Source of the DNA: Ferirhizobium litorale
GTDB lineage: Bacteria > Pseudomonadota > Alphaproteobacteria > Rhizobiales > Rhizobiaceae
Assembly (NCBI GenBank): GCA_030028905.1
Contig: JALDYZ010000001.1
Coordinates: 620,001 to 684,000, forward strand
Length of the DNA: 64,000 nt
Direction: 5' to 3'
Part shown: positions 36,453 to 44,904 of the stretch, one piece after another
Position numbering within the stretch: position 1 is the first letter of the stretch
Layout: the number at the start of each line of letters is the position of its first letter
Program-made: the position numbers and the translations under genes
Notes under the pieces: generated by a model
Databases searched by the model: none
The model's input: the letters and a program-made list of their open reading frames with translations, nothing else
What the model was told of the DNA's origin: nothing

Positions 36453-36571
36453 AAAAAAAGAGGGCCACAGGATCGCTCCAGGGCCCATAATTGTTGAAGG
36501 TCAATAAAACCTCCAGAGGGGAACAGCTGCTGCGGCGGTACTGGGAGGAAAACCGCCAAGTGCATCAGCTA
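36453..36571 (-). ncRNA. Tandem small RNA copy 4 (alpha-r14/cuckoo-like)
   Basis: About 119 nt. Hairpin 1 has a GGCGGT/ACCGCC stem and a TTTCCTCCCAG loop, the second stem is GGAGGT/ACCTTC, and the terminator is GGGCC...GGCCC with T7 (36453-36486). It is nearest to lsrB, whose stop lies 120 bp upstream of its start. Confidence 0.84.
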
Positions 36572-36576
36572 TAGGC

Positions 36577-36631
36577 GATATGGTGCTTTTTTATGCAAGC
36601 TACAATGCGTGTTTGTGCATGTCAGCCATGC
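36577..36631 (-). promoter_or_regulatory. Promoter and upstream palindrome of small RNA copy 4
   Basis: CATATC (36577-36582), TTGTAG (36600-36605), 17-bp spacer; GCATG-GCTGA-CATGC at 36617-36631, 11 bp beyond the -35. The arms are identical to those of copies 1 and 2 and the centre differs by one base. Confidence 0.7.
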
Positions 36632-36690
36632 GTTTTACGCGCAGCTTGTGCCCGACGCCTCCGGCCATCGCGGGCTTCAACTGGCGAACG

Positions 36691-37602
36691 TCAGAAATTC
36701 CAGTTGCGCGCCTTGGCGACAATGAAATCCCGGAAAGCCTTGAGCTTGGCGGCATTCTTCATTTCGTCCGGATAGCAGAAATAGGTGTCGAAAGAGGGGA
36801 CCTCAGTGCTGATCGGAAGCTGGATCAAGCCGGGGTCGCGGCCGACGATATAATCGGGTAGGAGCGCGACGCCGATGCCGAGCAGGCAGGCGCGCTTGAT
36901 CGACGTCTGGCTGTTGATCTGCAGGTGCGGCACGCGCGGATTGTCCGACGAGCGCCCGGCGATTTCGAGCCAGTTGACGTCGAGCAGGTAGCCCGGTGCC
37001 GGTTCGCCGAAGCTGATGATGCGGTGATTGTCGAGATCATCGATCGACTGCGGCTCGCCGTAGCGGTTGATATAGGAGGGCGCGGCATAGACGTGCATGT
37101 GCACGGTGAACAGCTTGCGCTGGATAAGGTCCGACTGCTGGGGTTGGCGCAGGCGGATGGCGCAGTCGGCGTGCCGCATGTTGACGTCCAGTTCCTCGTT
37201 GTCGAGGATGAGCTGGATCTGCACATCCGGATAGAGCTGCAGGAACTCCTGGATCTTGTCGGTGAGCCAGCCCTGTCCGAGACCGACCGTGGTGGTGACG
37301 CGCAGCTTTCCGCTCGGCTTCTCAGTGGTTTCGGTGAGCTGCATCTTCACCGTTTCGAGCTTCAGCAGCACATCGTGGGCGGTGCGGTAGAGAAGTTCGC
37401 CCTGCTCGGTGAGGATCAGGCCGCGGGCGTGGCGGTGAAAGAGCTTGACGCCCACGTCCTGTTCGAGGGCACTGACCTGGCGGCTGATCGCCGACTGGGA
37501 AAGATGCAGTTTATCGGCCGCATGCGTGAACGAACCCGCTTCTGCCGCTGCGTGAAAAATACGCAGCTTGTCCCAGTCCAGTGGCATGCCTCCCCCTCGC
37601 AT
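36691..37602 (-). CDS. lsrB: LysR-type regulator LsrB
   Basis: 303 residues. LDWDKLRIFHAAAEAGSFTHAADKLHLSQSAISRQVSALEQDVGVKLFHRHARGLILTEQGE is the LysR winged helix; the effector domain runs from about 95. Its position behind trxB, the sequence as I recall it, and Cys residues in ADCAIRL, RACLLG and TYFCYP match S. meliloti LsrB, a redox-responsive activator needed for LPS/glutathione functions and symbiosis. Counting from the MPLDW Met these are C142, C234 and C271, each offset by 4 from the C146, C238 and C275 I recall. It starts 9 bp after trxB, so they form an operon. ATG 37602 has AAGGGGG upstream; ATG 37587 is possible. Confidence 0.9.
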   Translation of the reverse strand: MRGGGMPLDWDKLRIFHAAAEAGSFTHAADKLHLSQSAISRQVSALEQDVGVKLFHRHARGLILTEQGELLYRTAHDVLLKLETVKMQLTETTEKPSGKLRVTTTVGLGQGWLTDKIQEFLQLYPDVQIQLILDNEELDVNMRHADCAIRLRQPQQSDLIQRKLFTVHMHVYAAPSYINRYGEPQSIDDLDNHRIISFGEPAPGYLLDVNWLEIAGRSSDNPRVPHLQINSQTSIKRACLLGIGVALLPDYIVGRDPGLIQLPISTEVPSFDTYFCYPDEMKNAAKLKAFRDFIVAKARNWNF

Positions 37603-37611
37603 CGGTCCCCC

Positions 37612-38586
37612 TTATTCTGCCGCGATGGCGACGGGGACGTGTCCCGCGAGATAACGCTCGGCCTCGAGCGCTGCCATGCAGCCCATACCCGCGGCCGTAA
37701 CCGCCTGGCGAAAAGTGTCGTCGGTCACGTCGCCGGCGGCGAATACACCCGGTACGTCGGTGGCGGTCGAATCGGAAGCTGTCCAGAGATAGCCGTTCGG
37801 CTTGAGCTTCAGCTTGCCCTTGAACAGCTCGACCGCCGGTGCGTGGCCGATCGCCACGAACACGCCGTCGATCGCCATGTCGGTCAGCGCACCGGTCGCC
37901 GTGTCGCGCAGGCGTACGCCGGTGACCGAAGGCGGCATCGGCGGCTTGGCAGGCGTGCCGGTGATTTCGGCCACTTCGCTGTTCCAGATGACTTTGATGT
38001 TGTCCTTGGCGAACAGCCGCTCCTGCAGGATCTTCTCCGCCCGGAACGCATCGCGGCGGTGAACGACGGTCACCGTCTTTGCGATCTTGGAGAGATAGAG
38101 CGCTTCCTCGACGGCAGAGTTGCCGCCACCGACCACCATCACGTCCTTGTTGCGATAGAAGAAGCCGTCGCAGGTGGCGCAGGCGGAAACGCCGAAGCCC
38201 TGGAAGTGCTGCTCGCTCTCGATGCCCAGCCATTTCGCCTTGGCGCCAGTGGCGATGATCAGCGCATCGGCCGTCCAGACGTTGCCGGAATCTGTTCTGG
38301 CCACGAATGGCCGCTTGTCGAGCGCGACCTCGGTGACGATGTCGCTGACGATTTCCGCTCCCACATTGGTCGCCTGCTTGAGCATCTGCTCCATCATCCA
38401 GGGACCCTGGACGGGATCCGCGTAGCCCGGATAGTTTTCCACGTCTGTGGTGATCATCAGCTGGCCACCCTGTTCCATGCCTGCGATCAGTACGGGCTGC
38501 AGCATTGCGCGCGCGGCATAGATGGCTGCGGTGTAGCCGGCAGGGCCGGAGCCGATGATCAGCACCTTGGTATGACGGGCAGTCAT
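37612..38586 (-). CDS. trxB: Thioredoxin reductase
   Basis: 324 residues from ATG 38586 (AAAGGA upstream). Reduces thioredoxin with NADPH via FAD and a redox disulfide. Motifs: VLIIGSGPAGYTAAIYAARA (FAD), MEQGGQLMITTDVENYPGY, ACATCDGFFYRNK with the CATC active site, VVGGGNSAVEEALYLSK (NADPH) and VFAAGDVTDDTFRQAVTAAGMGCMAALEAERYL (FAD). Its operon partner is lsrB, so LsrB may sense or control thiol redox state. Divergent from the Lrp gene across a 240-bp spacer. Confidence 0.97.
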   Translation of the reverse strand: MTARHTKVLIIGSGPAGYTAAIYAARAMLQPVLIAGMEQGGQLMITTDVENYPGYADPVQGPWMMEQMLKQATNVGAEIVSDIVTEVALDKRPFVARTDSGNVWTADALIIATGAKAKWLGIESEQHFQGFGVSACATCDGFFYRNKDVMVVGGGNSAVEEALYLSKIAKTVTVVHRRDAFRAEKILQERLFAKDNIKVIWNSEVAEITGTPAKPPMPPSVTGVRLRDTATGALTDMAIDGVFVAIGHAPAVELFKGKLKLKPNGYLWTASDSTATDVPGVFAAGDVTDDTFRQAVTAAGMGCMAALEAERYLAGHVPVAIAAE

Positions 38587-38826
38587 TGCATGTCCTTTCG
38601 AATATGGCTGACCTGATCCTTGATAGCCGCGATTGCGGGGATCATCATAGATAGGGTCGGCTGTCGCCCTCATTTATGATTGCTGCATGCATATATTCAA
38701 GGGCAGCGTTGCAATACCAACAGGGCAAATGCACGGGCGGTAATATTCGACCGCTCGTGCGAAATAATCTTGCGGAATCCATGTCGTTCTGTAGAAGGAA
38801 AATCTCATCACCAGAAGGATTGTTCC

Positions 38827-39294
38827 GTGTTGCGGGTTGAACTGGACGCCATCGATATCAAGATCCTGCGCGAATTGCAGCGTGACGGGCGCATGACCAA
38901 TGTGGAATTGGCCGACCGGGTCGGCATCTCGGCACCTCCCTGCCTCAGGCGAGTGCGCAAGCTCGAAGAGGCGGACGTGATTCAGGGCTATCACGCGATG
39001 CTCAATGCACCGCTGCTCGGTTTCGATCTCGTCGCCTTCTGCATGGTCGGGCTCAAGCACCAGTCGGAAGCCAACCTCAAGGCCTTTGCCGCCACGACCG
39101 CCGAGTGGCCGATGGTGCGTCAGGCCTGGATGGTCTCCGGCGACAGCGACTTTCTGCTTCACTGCGTTGCCGAGAACCTGACGCAGTTCCAGGACTTCGT
39201 CATCGAGGTGCTGACTGCCAACGAGCATGTCGACACGGTACGAACCATGCTGACAATTCGCCAGGTAAAGAAACGCGGTCTCGTGGAGATCTGA
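38827..39294 (+). CDS. lrp: Lrp/AsnC-family transcriptional regulator
   Basis: 155 residues from GTG 38827 (AAGGA 7 nt upstream). VELDAIDIKILRELQRDGRMTNVELADRVGISAPPCLRRVRKLEEADVIQGYHAML is the Lrp helix-turn-helix. The rest is the RAM/ligand domain (GFDLVAFCMVGL..., MVSGDSDFLLHCVAENLTQFQDFVIEVL). Amino acids usually act as effectors. It is divergent from trxB and is followed after 6 bp by a glycosyltransferase-like gene. The upstream in-frame extension lacks similarity and was not used. Confidence 0.93.
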   Translation: MLRVELDAIDIKILRELQRDGRMTNVELADRVGISAPPCLRRVRKLEEADVIQGYHAMLNAPLLGFDLVAFCMVGLKHQSEANLKAFAATTAEWPMVRQAWMVSGDSDFLLHCVAENLTQFQDFVIEVLTANEHVDTVRTMLTIRQVKKRGLVEI

Positions 39295-39300
39295 ACGGAT

Positions 39301-40194
39301 ATGCCCTCAATCGAGGAATATCTCGGCGAGCTCAAGCTCCGGGACTGGAGAGGGGCTCGTGATGCCCTGCCGTGTGATGGGCACGAGATTGCCCACGTGA
39401 GGCGCCTGGATAGCGGGGACGAGTCATGTGTCGCTGATCTCAAGTCGCTGATTCGCTTGTTGGAGCTGCCGCGCAGCACGCCGCCACTCTTTGTTTCCTA
39501 CTACACTTCGAATACTCCATACGAAGCCCTTGCCACCCGACTGCGGCGTTCACTCGACAGACTCGGCGTGCCGCACCGCATCGAGGCCATCGAATCGCTC
39601 GGCACATGGGTCGCCAATACCGGGCTCAAGGCAGCCTTCATCAAGCGGGCCTGGGAGGAGAGCGATCGTCCCATCTGCTGGGTCGATGCCGACGCGGAAT
39701 TGTTGCGGCGGCCGGATTTTGTCTTCGACAACCCGTTCGACATCGCCGTCGTCCGCCGGCTCGGCTGGTACGACATTTCGAGCTTCGTATATCTCAACAA
39801 GACGGAAACGGCTGGCCGGATCGTCGCCACCTGGGCACAGCTCTGCCGCGACAATCCGCATGTGTGGGACCAGGTGCTGCTGACCCTTGCCTGGTTCCGC
39901 GTCGCCAGGAACGAGCGGGTCGCCAGCATGTGGCTCAGCGACGGCATCTTCCGCTTTCCCCGTCCATGGATCAGGGATCTGCGCGACCGACTGCTCTACT
40001 ATCCGCGGCAGAAGAAGATCAGGCCGTTCGTCGACCAGAAACAGGCCTCCCGGACATTGAAATCCTTTGTCGACGGCTCAAGGAAGCCCGGCGGCGACGA
40101 GCGCGGCAGCGACGATATCTCGGAGCCGTTCAAGCTGGCCCTGAAGTCCTACGACTTCGCATTCGACGCCTCTGTCGAGACGGTGTTCAGGTAG
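39301..40194 (+). CDS. Glycosyltransferase-like protein of the LPS locus
   Basis: 297 residues. [72 protein letters not shown] resembles GT-A fold nucleotide-sugar transferases, and VDADAEL supplies the DxD metal motif. [21 protein letters not shown] and [11 protein letters not shown] follow. No membrane segment. It starts 6 bp after lrp and overlaps the convergent acetyltransferase gene by 8 bp. It probably modifies LPS core or another surface glycan; donor and acceptor are unknown. Confidence 0.8.
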   Translation: MPSIEEYLGELKLRDWRGARDALPCDGHEIAHVRRLDSGDESCVADLKSLIRLLELPRSTPPLFVSYYTSNTPYEALATRLRRSLDRLGVPHRIEAIESLGTWVANTGLKAAFIKRAWEESDRPICWVDADAELLRRPDFVFDNPFDIAVVRRLGWYDISSFVYLNKTETAGRIVATWAQLCRDNPHVWDQVLLTLAWFRVARNERVASMWLSDGIFRFPRPWIRDLRDRLLYYPRQKKIRPFVDQKQASRTLKSFVDGSRKPGGDERGSDDISEPFKLALKSYDFAFDASVETVFR

Positions 40195-40801
40195 GTGGCG
40201 TTCCGGGCGGCGGCCTGTGTGCAATCGCCTCGATGAATTCCCCGGCGGGCCGCATGAAAGCATCGATGTTCCGGCGGATCTTGTCGTCGCTCCAGTTCCA
40301 CCACTGCAGTTCCAGCAATTGCCTGATAACCGGCTCGGGAAAGCGGTAGCCCACCACGCGTGCCGGGTTTCCGGCTGCGATTGCATAGGGCGGCACATCC
40401 CTGGTGACGACGCTGCATGCACCGATTATTGCCCCGTGGCCGATGGTGATACCGGACATGATGACGGCGCGGCGCCCTATCCAAACGTCGTTGCCGATGC
40501 TGATGGGGCCCTTCGAGACGAGATCGTCCTTGCTGCGTTTGGTCTTGCTGACATAGACCTCGAGGGGAAACGTCGACGGCAGGTTCGTCGGATGGTTGCT
40601 GCGGACAAAAAACAGAACCTCTTCCGCGATCGAACAGAATGATCCGACATCGAGCACGGACGTCGCGTCATAGCCGTGGATGCTTTCGGGAACGATTCCA
40701 TAGGTATGTCGGCCGATACGGATGCCGGGATAGGGCCACCGGTCGGTCGGCTTCGCCTTGCGCAACCCGAGCCGGGTTCTCAGATCTCGGAAATAGCCCA
40801 T
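40187..40801 (-). CDS. CatB-like hexapeptide-repeat acyltransferase
   Basis: 204 residues from ATG 40801 (GGAGGCGAC upstream). Left-handed beta-helix repeats ([71 protein letters not shown]) match the xenobiotic/polysaccharide acetyltransferase (CatB/VatD) family, with the loop VRSNHPTN containing the usual catalytic His. In this setting it probably O-acetylates a surface sugar rather than an antibiotic. Same strand as the sulfotransferase gene, 97 bp downstream of it. Confidence 0.9.
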   Translation of the reverse strand: MGYFRDLRTRLGLRKAKPTDRWPYPGIRIGRHTYGIVPESIHGYDATSVLDVGSFCSIAEEVLFFVRSNHPTNLPSTFPLEVYVSKTKRSKDDLVSKGPISIGNDVWIGRRAVIMSGITIGHGAIIGACSVVTRDVPPYAIAAGNPARVVGYRFPEPVIRQLLELQWWNWSDDKIRRNIDAFMRPAGEFIEAIAHRPPPGTPPT

Positions 40802-40898
40802 GTCGCCTCCGGCAATATTTGGCATCCGGTACGGGCCTACAAATTTGTTCGCAAGCCGCTTTTGACGGATGATCTGCACAGGCAATACAGGCATGCCG

Positions 40899-41507
40899 TC
40901 AGAACTGGTAGTCGAACAGCTCTATTTCGCGGTGGAAATGGGTCGCCACGAAGTCGTGACTTTCGTCGTCAAAGTAGCGCTCATAGGTTCCCCTGACGGA
41001 CCTGTTGCGGCGCGGCACCTTGCGAAACAGACCCAACAGGGCGTCGAGCCTGCTTTTGATGCCGGCCCGTACCTTGATGGCGGCAAAGTCCTGGTCGATG
41101 CTTTCCACCCGTCCGATGAAATCGCAGCCATCAAGCCAGAACATCTGGGAACGCTTCTGGATCGGCGGAAGTCCTGCGTTTCGCCAGAACCTGTCCTGAT
41201 CGATAAAGAACTCGTCCTCCATCAGCCAGCGCTTGAAACCCATGTCCCTGGCGCGCCTTTGGTATTCTTCCGATTCGTGCGGCCGCAGTTTCTTCTGGCA
41301 GACGAAGTTGTAAGTCGACACGATACGATCCCAGGGATTGCGCACGAAGCCGAAGCTGAAGCGGTTGTCGTAGCCGTACGGCTGCAAGGCGAAATGGGGA
41401 AGGTGGGTCGGGATGCCAGGGGTCTCTCCCCCGAGCAGCTTGGTAATCGAGCGCCCGGCGGCCTTGGGCACGTGAATGAACACATAGTTCTCGTTGATAA
41501 CAGTCAT
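40899..41507 (-). CDS. Sulfotransferase family 2 protein
   Basis: 202 residues. [20 protein letters not shown] is the 5'-phosphosulfate loop and [19 protein letters not shown] the 3'-phosphate-binding segment of PAPS-dependent carbohydrate sulfotransferases. [24 protein letters not shown] is the characteristic C-terminus. It should move sulfate from PAPS to a sugar in the cytoplasm. Flanked by glycosyltransferase and acyltransferase genes of the LPS-core locus, the likely acceptor is LPS or capsular glycan. PAPS synthesis genes are not in the window. Confidence 0.9.
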   Translation of the reverse strand: MTVINENYVFIHVPKAAGRSITKLLGGETPGIPTHLPHFALQPYGYDNRFSFGFVRNPWDRIVSTYNFVCQKKLRPHESEEYQRRARDMGFKRWLMEDEFFIDQDRFWRNAGLPPIQKRSQMFWLDGCDFIGRVESIDQDFAAIKVRAGIKSRLDALLGLFRKVPRRNRSVRGTYERYFDDESHDFVATHFHREIELFDYQF

Positions 41508-41699
41508 GGCGCTTTCCCCGGTTTATTCGATGCCATTCGACATCCGGTACGCCTGCGGGTATCCCTCCCTGCCGCCGGCCGTGTTCACCGCACTTTCTAA
41601 ACGAGAATCGGACAAAGTTATGCCGGTTTGGCGAATTCATGGTGTATCTGCTCACCAGACCCCGGCAGAAGGCCGGCGACAAGTACCAGGGAAGTGTGA

Positions 41700-42431
41700 A
41701 TGCCTCGGAGAAAATCGGGTTTCGAGCGGTTCTTTTCGTTCAACCAGCATCGCAAGCGCTGGCGTGCGGCGAGGCATGCTTCGCCGGCCGAAGATTTAGA
41801 AGCCTTGAAGGCGCGATTGATCGAAGGGGACGACGTACAGCAGACGCGGGGCGCTGAAAAATCCCTCGAACTGCACCTTTCGAACTTGCGTCGGGAGTTT
41901 TCCGGCGAACCGGAGATCGTCTATTACCACGCCAAGCTCATCGTCCTCATCCGCCGGGAGTTCCGGGTCGAGGAGAAGTACGTACAGTTCAAGGACCTCT
42001 GGCAGCGGCAGGGCGAGTTTCTCTGTTCGAAGCTCAATATTCGCTGGCTCGTTTCAGCCTGCGATACATTCGCCGATCACGACCCTGACCCTGCGCTTCG
42101 CAACGCCGCTCTCCTAGGCTCGGTGCTCGTCAACACAGTAAAGGTCTATGAAAGCGAACGCCTGATAACGAATTCGACCGACAATCCGGTCGATGAAGAC
42201 AAGGTGGAACATCTGCAGACGAAACTCGTGCCGCTTTTCGAGGGGCTGTCGTGCTTCACCGTCGGTACGGACGACACGCTTCGCAATATGCGGTGGCGCC
42301 TCGAACCCCTGTTTGCCGAAGGTCCCGTCGGAAAGATCCTCAAGACAGTCTACGATCGCCTGCAGGTGAACGATACGGCATTCGCACGCCTTCGCGAGTT
42401 GCATCGCCGTGACAAGACCGGCTGGTGGTGA
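41700..42431 (+). CDS. Protein of unknown function in the LPS locus
   Basis: 243 residues, not recognised. It has a very basic N-terminus (MPRRKSGFERFFSFNQHRKRWRAARH), then mostly helical sequence rich in Leu, Glu and Arg (LELHLSNLRREFSGEPEIVYYHAKLIVLIRREFRVEEKYVQFKDLWQRQGEFL). There is no signal peptide, membrane segment or catalytic motif. The last residues meet the convergent GT25 gene with a 2-bp gap. It may belong to surface-polysaccharide synthesis by location only. Confidence 0.7.
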   Translation: MPRRKSGFERFFSFNQHRKRWRAARHASPAEDLEALKARLIEGDDVQQTRGAEKSLELHLSNLRREFSGEPEIVYYHAKLIVLIRREFRVEEKYVQFKDLWQRQGEFLCSKLNIRWLVSACDTFADHDPDPALRNAALLGSVLVNTVKVYESERLITNSTDNPVDEDKVEHLQTKLVPLFEGLSCFTVGTDDTLRNMRWRLEPLFAEGPVGKILKTVYDRLQVNDTAFARLRELHRRDKTGWW

Positions 42432-42433
42432 TC

Positions 42434-43261
42434 TTACGCAATCAGCCGCGTCAATCTGTCGAGGTGGGAGAAATCGCCGGGATCGACCGCGATTTCCCGA
42501 TGCTCGGCCAGAGGCGATTTGAGCAACTGGTGAAAACCGAGGCGAAGCTGCGCGCGGATCCGTCTTGCCTTGAATGCGAGGGTATCTGTGGGGCCGCTGC
42601 CCGTTGATGCCGTTGGCGCCTCGCCGGCGTCGATCGCAGATGTGGTGGCGACCGGCTCTCGGATGCCGTAGAGGGTGCAGCGATCGATCTGTAGTGCACA
42701 TGCCGGGTCGGCCTGATAGGTCGCAAGATCATAGGCCGCACAGATGACCGCATCGGCAAGGCCGGCCTTGTCCTCTGTCCGCCTCAGCAGCTTCCTTGCT
42801 CCCGATGGCCACAGCACATAGGCAGCCGCACCGCTTCGATCCTGATAGAGACGGCGGATCGGCAAATCCAGAATATCGGGATGGCCTGCTTTCGCCACGA
42901 ACTTCTTGCGGCCGCGGGTCTCGAGCGTCACGAGGTCGATACCCGTTGCGCTGGAGAGTTTCTCGAGCAGGTGGGGCACACGGTCGGAGAGGACAGCGTC
43001 ATCCTCCAGGATCAGCAAGGGCTTTCCGCCCGCTACCACCTTTTCCCAGGCGGCGCGATGGCTGAGAAAACAGGCCTTCTCCGCATCCTTCAAAGGCCGC
43101 TCCCAGGTGTCCCAGTATGCGGCCGGACGCAGCCCCGGCGCGTCCTCTGCCTCGATCGCGGAAATGCGTTCGTAGTGCAGTCCGAGATATCCCAACTGGG
43201 CCGCCTGGAACTGCATGCGTTCTTCCGCGACGGCAAGGTTGATCGTGACTGCACTGATCAT
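42434..43261 (-). CDS. Glycosyltransferase family 25 (LPS biosynthesis)
   Basis: 275 residues from ATG 43261 (GGAGAAAAGC upstream). ISAVTINLAVAEERMQFQAAQLGYLGLHYERISAIEA, KACFLSHRAAWEKVVAGGKPLLILEDDAVLSD and AAAYVLWPSGARKLLRR are the three conserved blocks of GT25 (LOS/LPS glycosyltransferases), with LEDDAV as the nucleotide-sugar motif. The C-terminal 70 residues are variable. It lies 40 bp after lpsB on the same strand and should add a sugar to the LPS core. Confidence 0.9.
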   Translation of the reverse strand: MISAVTINLAVAEERMQFQAAQLGYLGLHYERISAIEAEDAPGLRPAAYWDTWERPLKDAEKACFLSHRAAWEKVVAGGKPLLILEDDAVLSDRVPHLLEKLSSATGIDLVTLETRGRKKFVAKAGHPDILDLPIRRLYQDRSGAAAYVLWPSGARKLLRRTEDKAGLADAVICAAYDLATYQADPACALQIDRCTLYGIREPVATTSAIDAGEAPTASTGSGPTDTLAFKARRIRAQLRLGFHQLLKSPLAEHREIAVDPGDFSHLDRLTRLIA

Positions 43262-43301
43262 GCTTTTCTCCGTTTCGCGGGCTACAAGTATTAGTAAAAG
43301 C

Positions 43302-44375
43302 TCACGAAAGTACAGTGTAAATCGCACCAAGTGCAACCGCTTCGCATTCCAGCGCGAAGTTGGTGCGAACGTGGTCCAGCGCTTTGCGGCCGGCCTCGAG
43401 GGTTTTTGCCGGATCGGCCATATACCCACCGATTGCCGTCGTCAACGCGTCGCGGTTACCGGCAGGCACGACGGAGCCGGTTTCGCCCTCGATCGTCATT
43501 TCGCTGTATGCGCCGGCGTCGGAGGTGACGACCGCGGTCTGCGAGGCCATGGCCTCCAGCGGCGTCAGTCCAAAGCCCTCGTTGCGCGAGGGAGCGACGT
43601 AGAGCGAGAGCCGCCGGTACCACGGCTTGATGTCATCGACCTCACCCAGGAAGACCATGCGTTCGGAGAGGCCGGCAGCGGCGATGTCGGCTTTGAGCCC
43701 GTCGGCAAAGGCCTTGTGCTCCGGGGTGATGCGGCCGGAGATCACCGCTGTCCAATCAGGATGTTGCGGCAGAAGTTCGATCATCGCGTGCACGAAAAGA
43801 TCGGTGCCCTTCTGGGGGCGCACGCGGCCGAAACAGCCGACGAGGTATTTTCCAGGGAGGCCGGTGGCGGCGATCGTATCCTCAGGCCCGCAGGGTGGGT
43901 GGAACCGTTCCAGGTCAACCCCGTGCTGGATGACGGTGTGGGGAACGTCGAGGAAGGAGCCTGAGCGCGTGCTGGTCGCGATCACCGCGTCCATCTTTCT
44001 GATGAGAAACTTGGTGTAGCCGCTGTGGCGTCTCTGGGCCGCGGAGGTGAACAGCAGTTTCACGGGCATGCGCAGCACGTCGCGCATCAGGATGCCGGGC
44101 AGCATCTCGGTGTTGCGACGTGCATGCCAGACGCGATGGTTGCGACCCTTGGGCGGTTGCCAAAGAGAAAGCAGGTCGCGAAATCGGATATGCGCGATGT
44201 CGGCCGGCAGTCCCGGCCCGAGTGTCGCCACGCGCTGGCCGAGGGCCCGTTGCTTCGGCACCAGTTGGACAATCGTTGAGGTCACCCCGGACAGGCGCCG
44301 CTTGAAGTTTGGCGCGATAACGTCGACATCGGCGATGTCGACGTTATCGGGACGTTTTTGCCCGGAAATCGTCAT
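43302..44375 (-). CDS. lpsB: LPS core mannosyltransferase, GT4 family
   Basis: 357 residues. DVIAPNFKRRLSGVTSTIVQLVPKQRALGQRVATLGPGLP, RVWHARRNTEMLPGILMRDVLRMPVKLLFTSAAQRRH and the GT4 motif FGRVRPQKGTDLFVHAMIELL...APSRNEGFGLTPLEAMA match rhizobial LpsB/LpcC, which adds mannose to Kdo in the inner core. Its place directly after greA (11-bp gap) is that of S. meliloti lpsB. Loss of LpsB in that species truncates LPS and impairs infection; this is family knowledge, not seen here. Confidence 0.92.
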   Translation of the reverse strand: MTISGQKRPDNVDIADVDVIAPNFKRRLSGVTSTIVQLVPKQRALGQRVATLGPGLPADIAHIRFRDLLSLWQPPKGRNHRVWHARRNTEMLPGILMRDVLRMPVKLLFTSAAQRRHSGYTKFLIRKMDAVIATSTRSGSFLDVPHTVIQHGVDLERFHPPCGPEDTIAATGLPGKYLVGCFGRVRPQKGTDLFVHAMIELLPQHPDWTAVISGRITPEHKAFADGLKADIAAAGLSERMVFLGEVDDIKPWYRRLSLYVAPSRNEGFGLTPLEAMASQTAVVTSDAGAYSEMTIEGETGSVVPAGNRDALTTAIGGYMADPAKTLEAGRKALDHVRTNFALECEAVALGAIYTVLS

Positions 44376-44386
44376 GCGCTGAGCGA

Positions 44387-44863
44387 TCAGCCCCAGCTTA
44401 CCGCGAGGATTTCATAGGCCTTGGCGCCACCCGGCGCATTCACTTCGATCGAATCGCCGACTTCCTTGCCGATCAGCGCGCGGGCAATCGGAGAGGAAAT
44501 GGAAATCCGGCCGGCCTTCACGTCGGCTTCCTGGTCGCCGACGATCTGGTAGGTCTTTTCTTCTTCGGTGTCCTCGTCGACCAGCTTGACCCGGGCGCCG
44601 AATTTTACCTTCGAACCCGACATCTTGGACAGATCGATGACTTCCGCACGCGCAACCAGATCCTCGAGCTCGGAGATCCGGCCTTCGTTGTGGCTCTGCG
44701 CTTCCTTGGCGGCATGGTATTCTGCATTCTCGGACAGGTCGCCATGGGCGCGCGCTTCCGAAATGGCCTCGATGATTCGCGGGCGCTCTTCCTGTTGCCG
44801 CCAGCGCAGTTCTTCCTGCAAGTTGACGAAACCACCCTGTGTCATCGGTACTTTTTCTACCAT
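44387..44863 (-). CDS. greA: Transcription elongation factor GreA
   Basis: 158 residues, exact family length. [76 protein letters not shown] is the coiled coil; the tip acidic pair is in [10 protein letters not shown]. The C-terminal FKBP-like domain contains [25 protein letters not shown]. It stimulates RNA cleavage in backtracked RNA polymerase. It has a leader with an early terminator-like hairpin and runs into lpsB. Confidence 0.96.
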   Translation of the reverse strand: MVEKVPMTQGGFVNLQEELRWRQQEERPRIIEAISEARAHGDLSENAEYHAAKEAQSHNEGRISELEDLVARAEVIDLSKMSGSKVKFGARVKLVDEDTEEEKTYQIVGDQEADVKAGRISISSPIARALIGKEVGDSIEVNAPGGAKAYEILAVSWG

Positions 44864-44904
44864 TTCCCTATCCCTTGAGCTTCATGTCACGCTGCTGCGG
44901 ACAC

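Noticed and set aside
35985-36497. 170-codon plus-strand frame across the repeats
   Set aside because: It runs through the terminators and promoters of the minus-strand RNA genes. Its repeated peptide (PPEGNSCCGG) only reflects the DNA repeats.
35815-36690. Repeats considered as a CRISPR array or a transposon remnant
   Set aside because: The unit length is about 200 bp, the repeats are imperfect, and they contain promoters and terminators. There are no short spacers, cas genes, transposase or flanking target duplication.
40187-40801. CatB-like acyltransferase as chloramphenicol resistance
   Set aside because: The hexapeptide family is broad and the gene lies in a polysaccharide locus, so sugar acetylation is the simpler reading.
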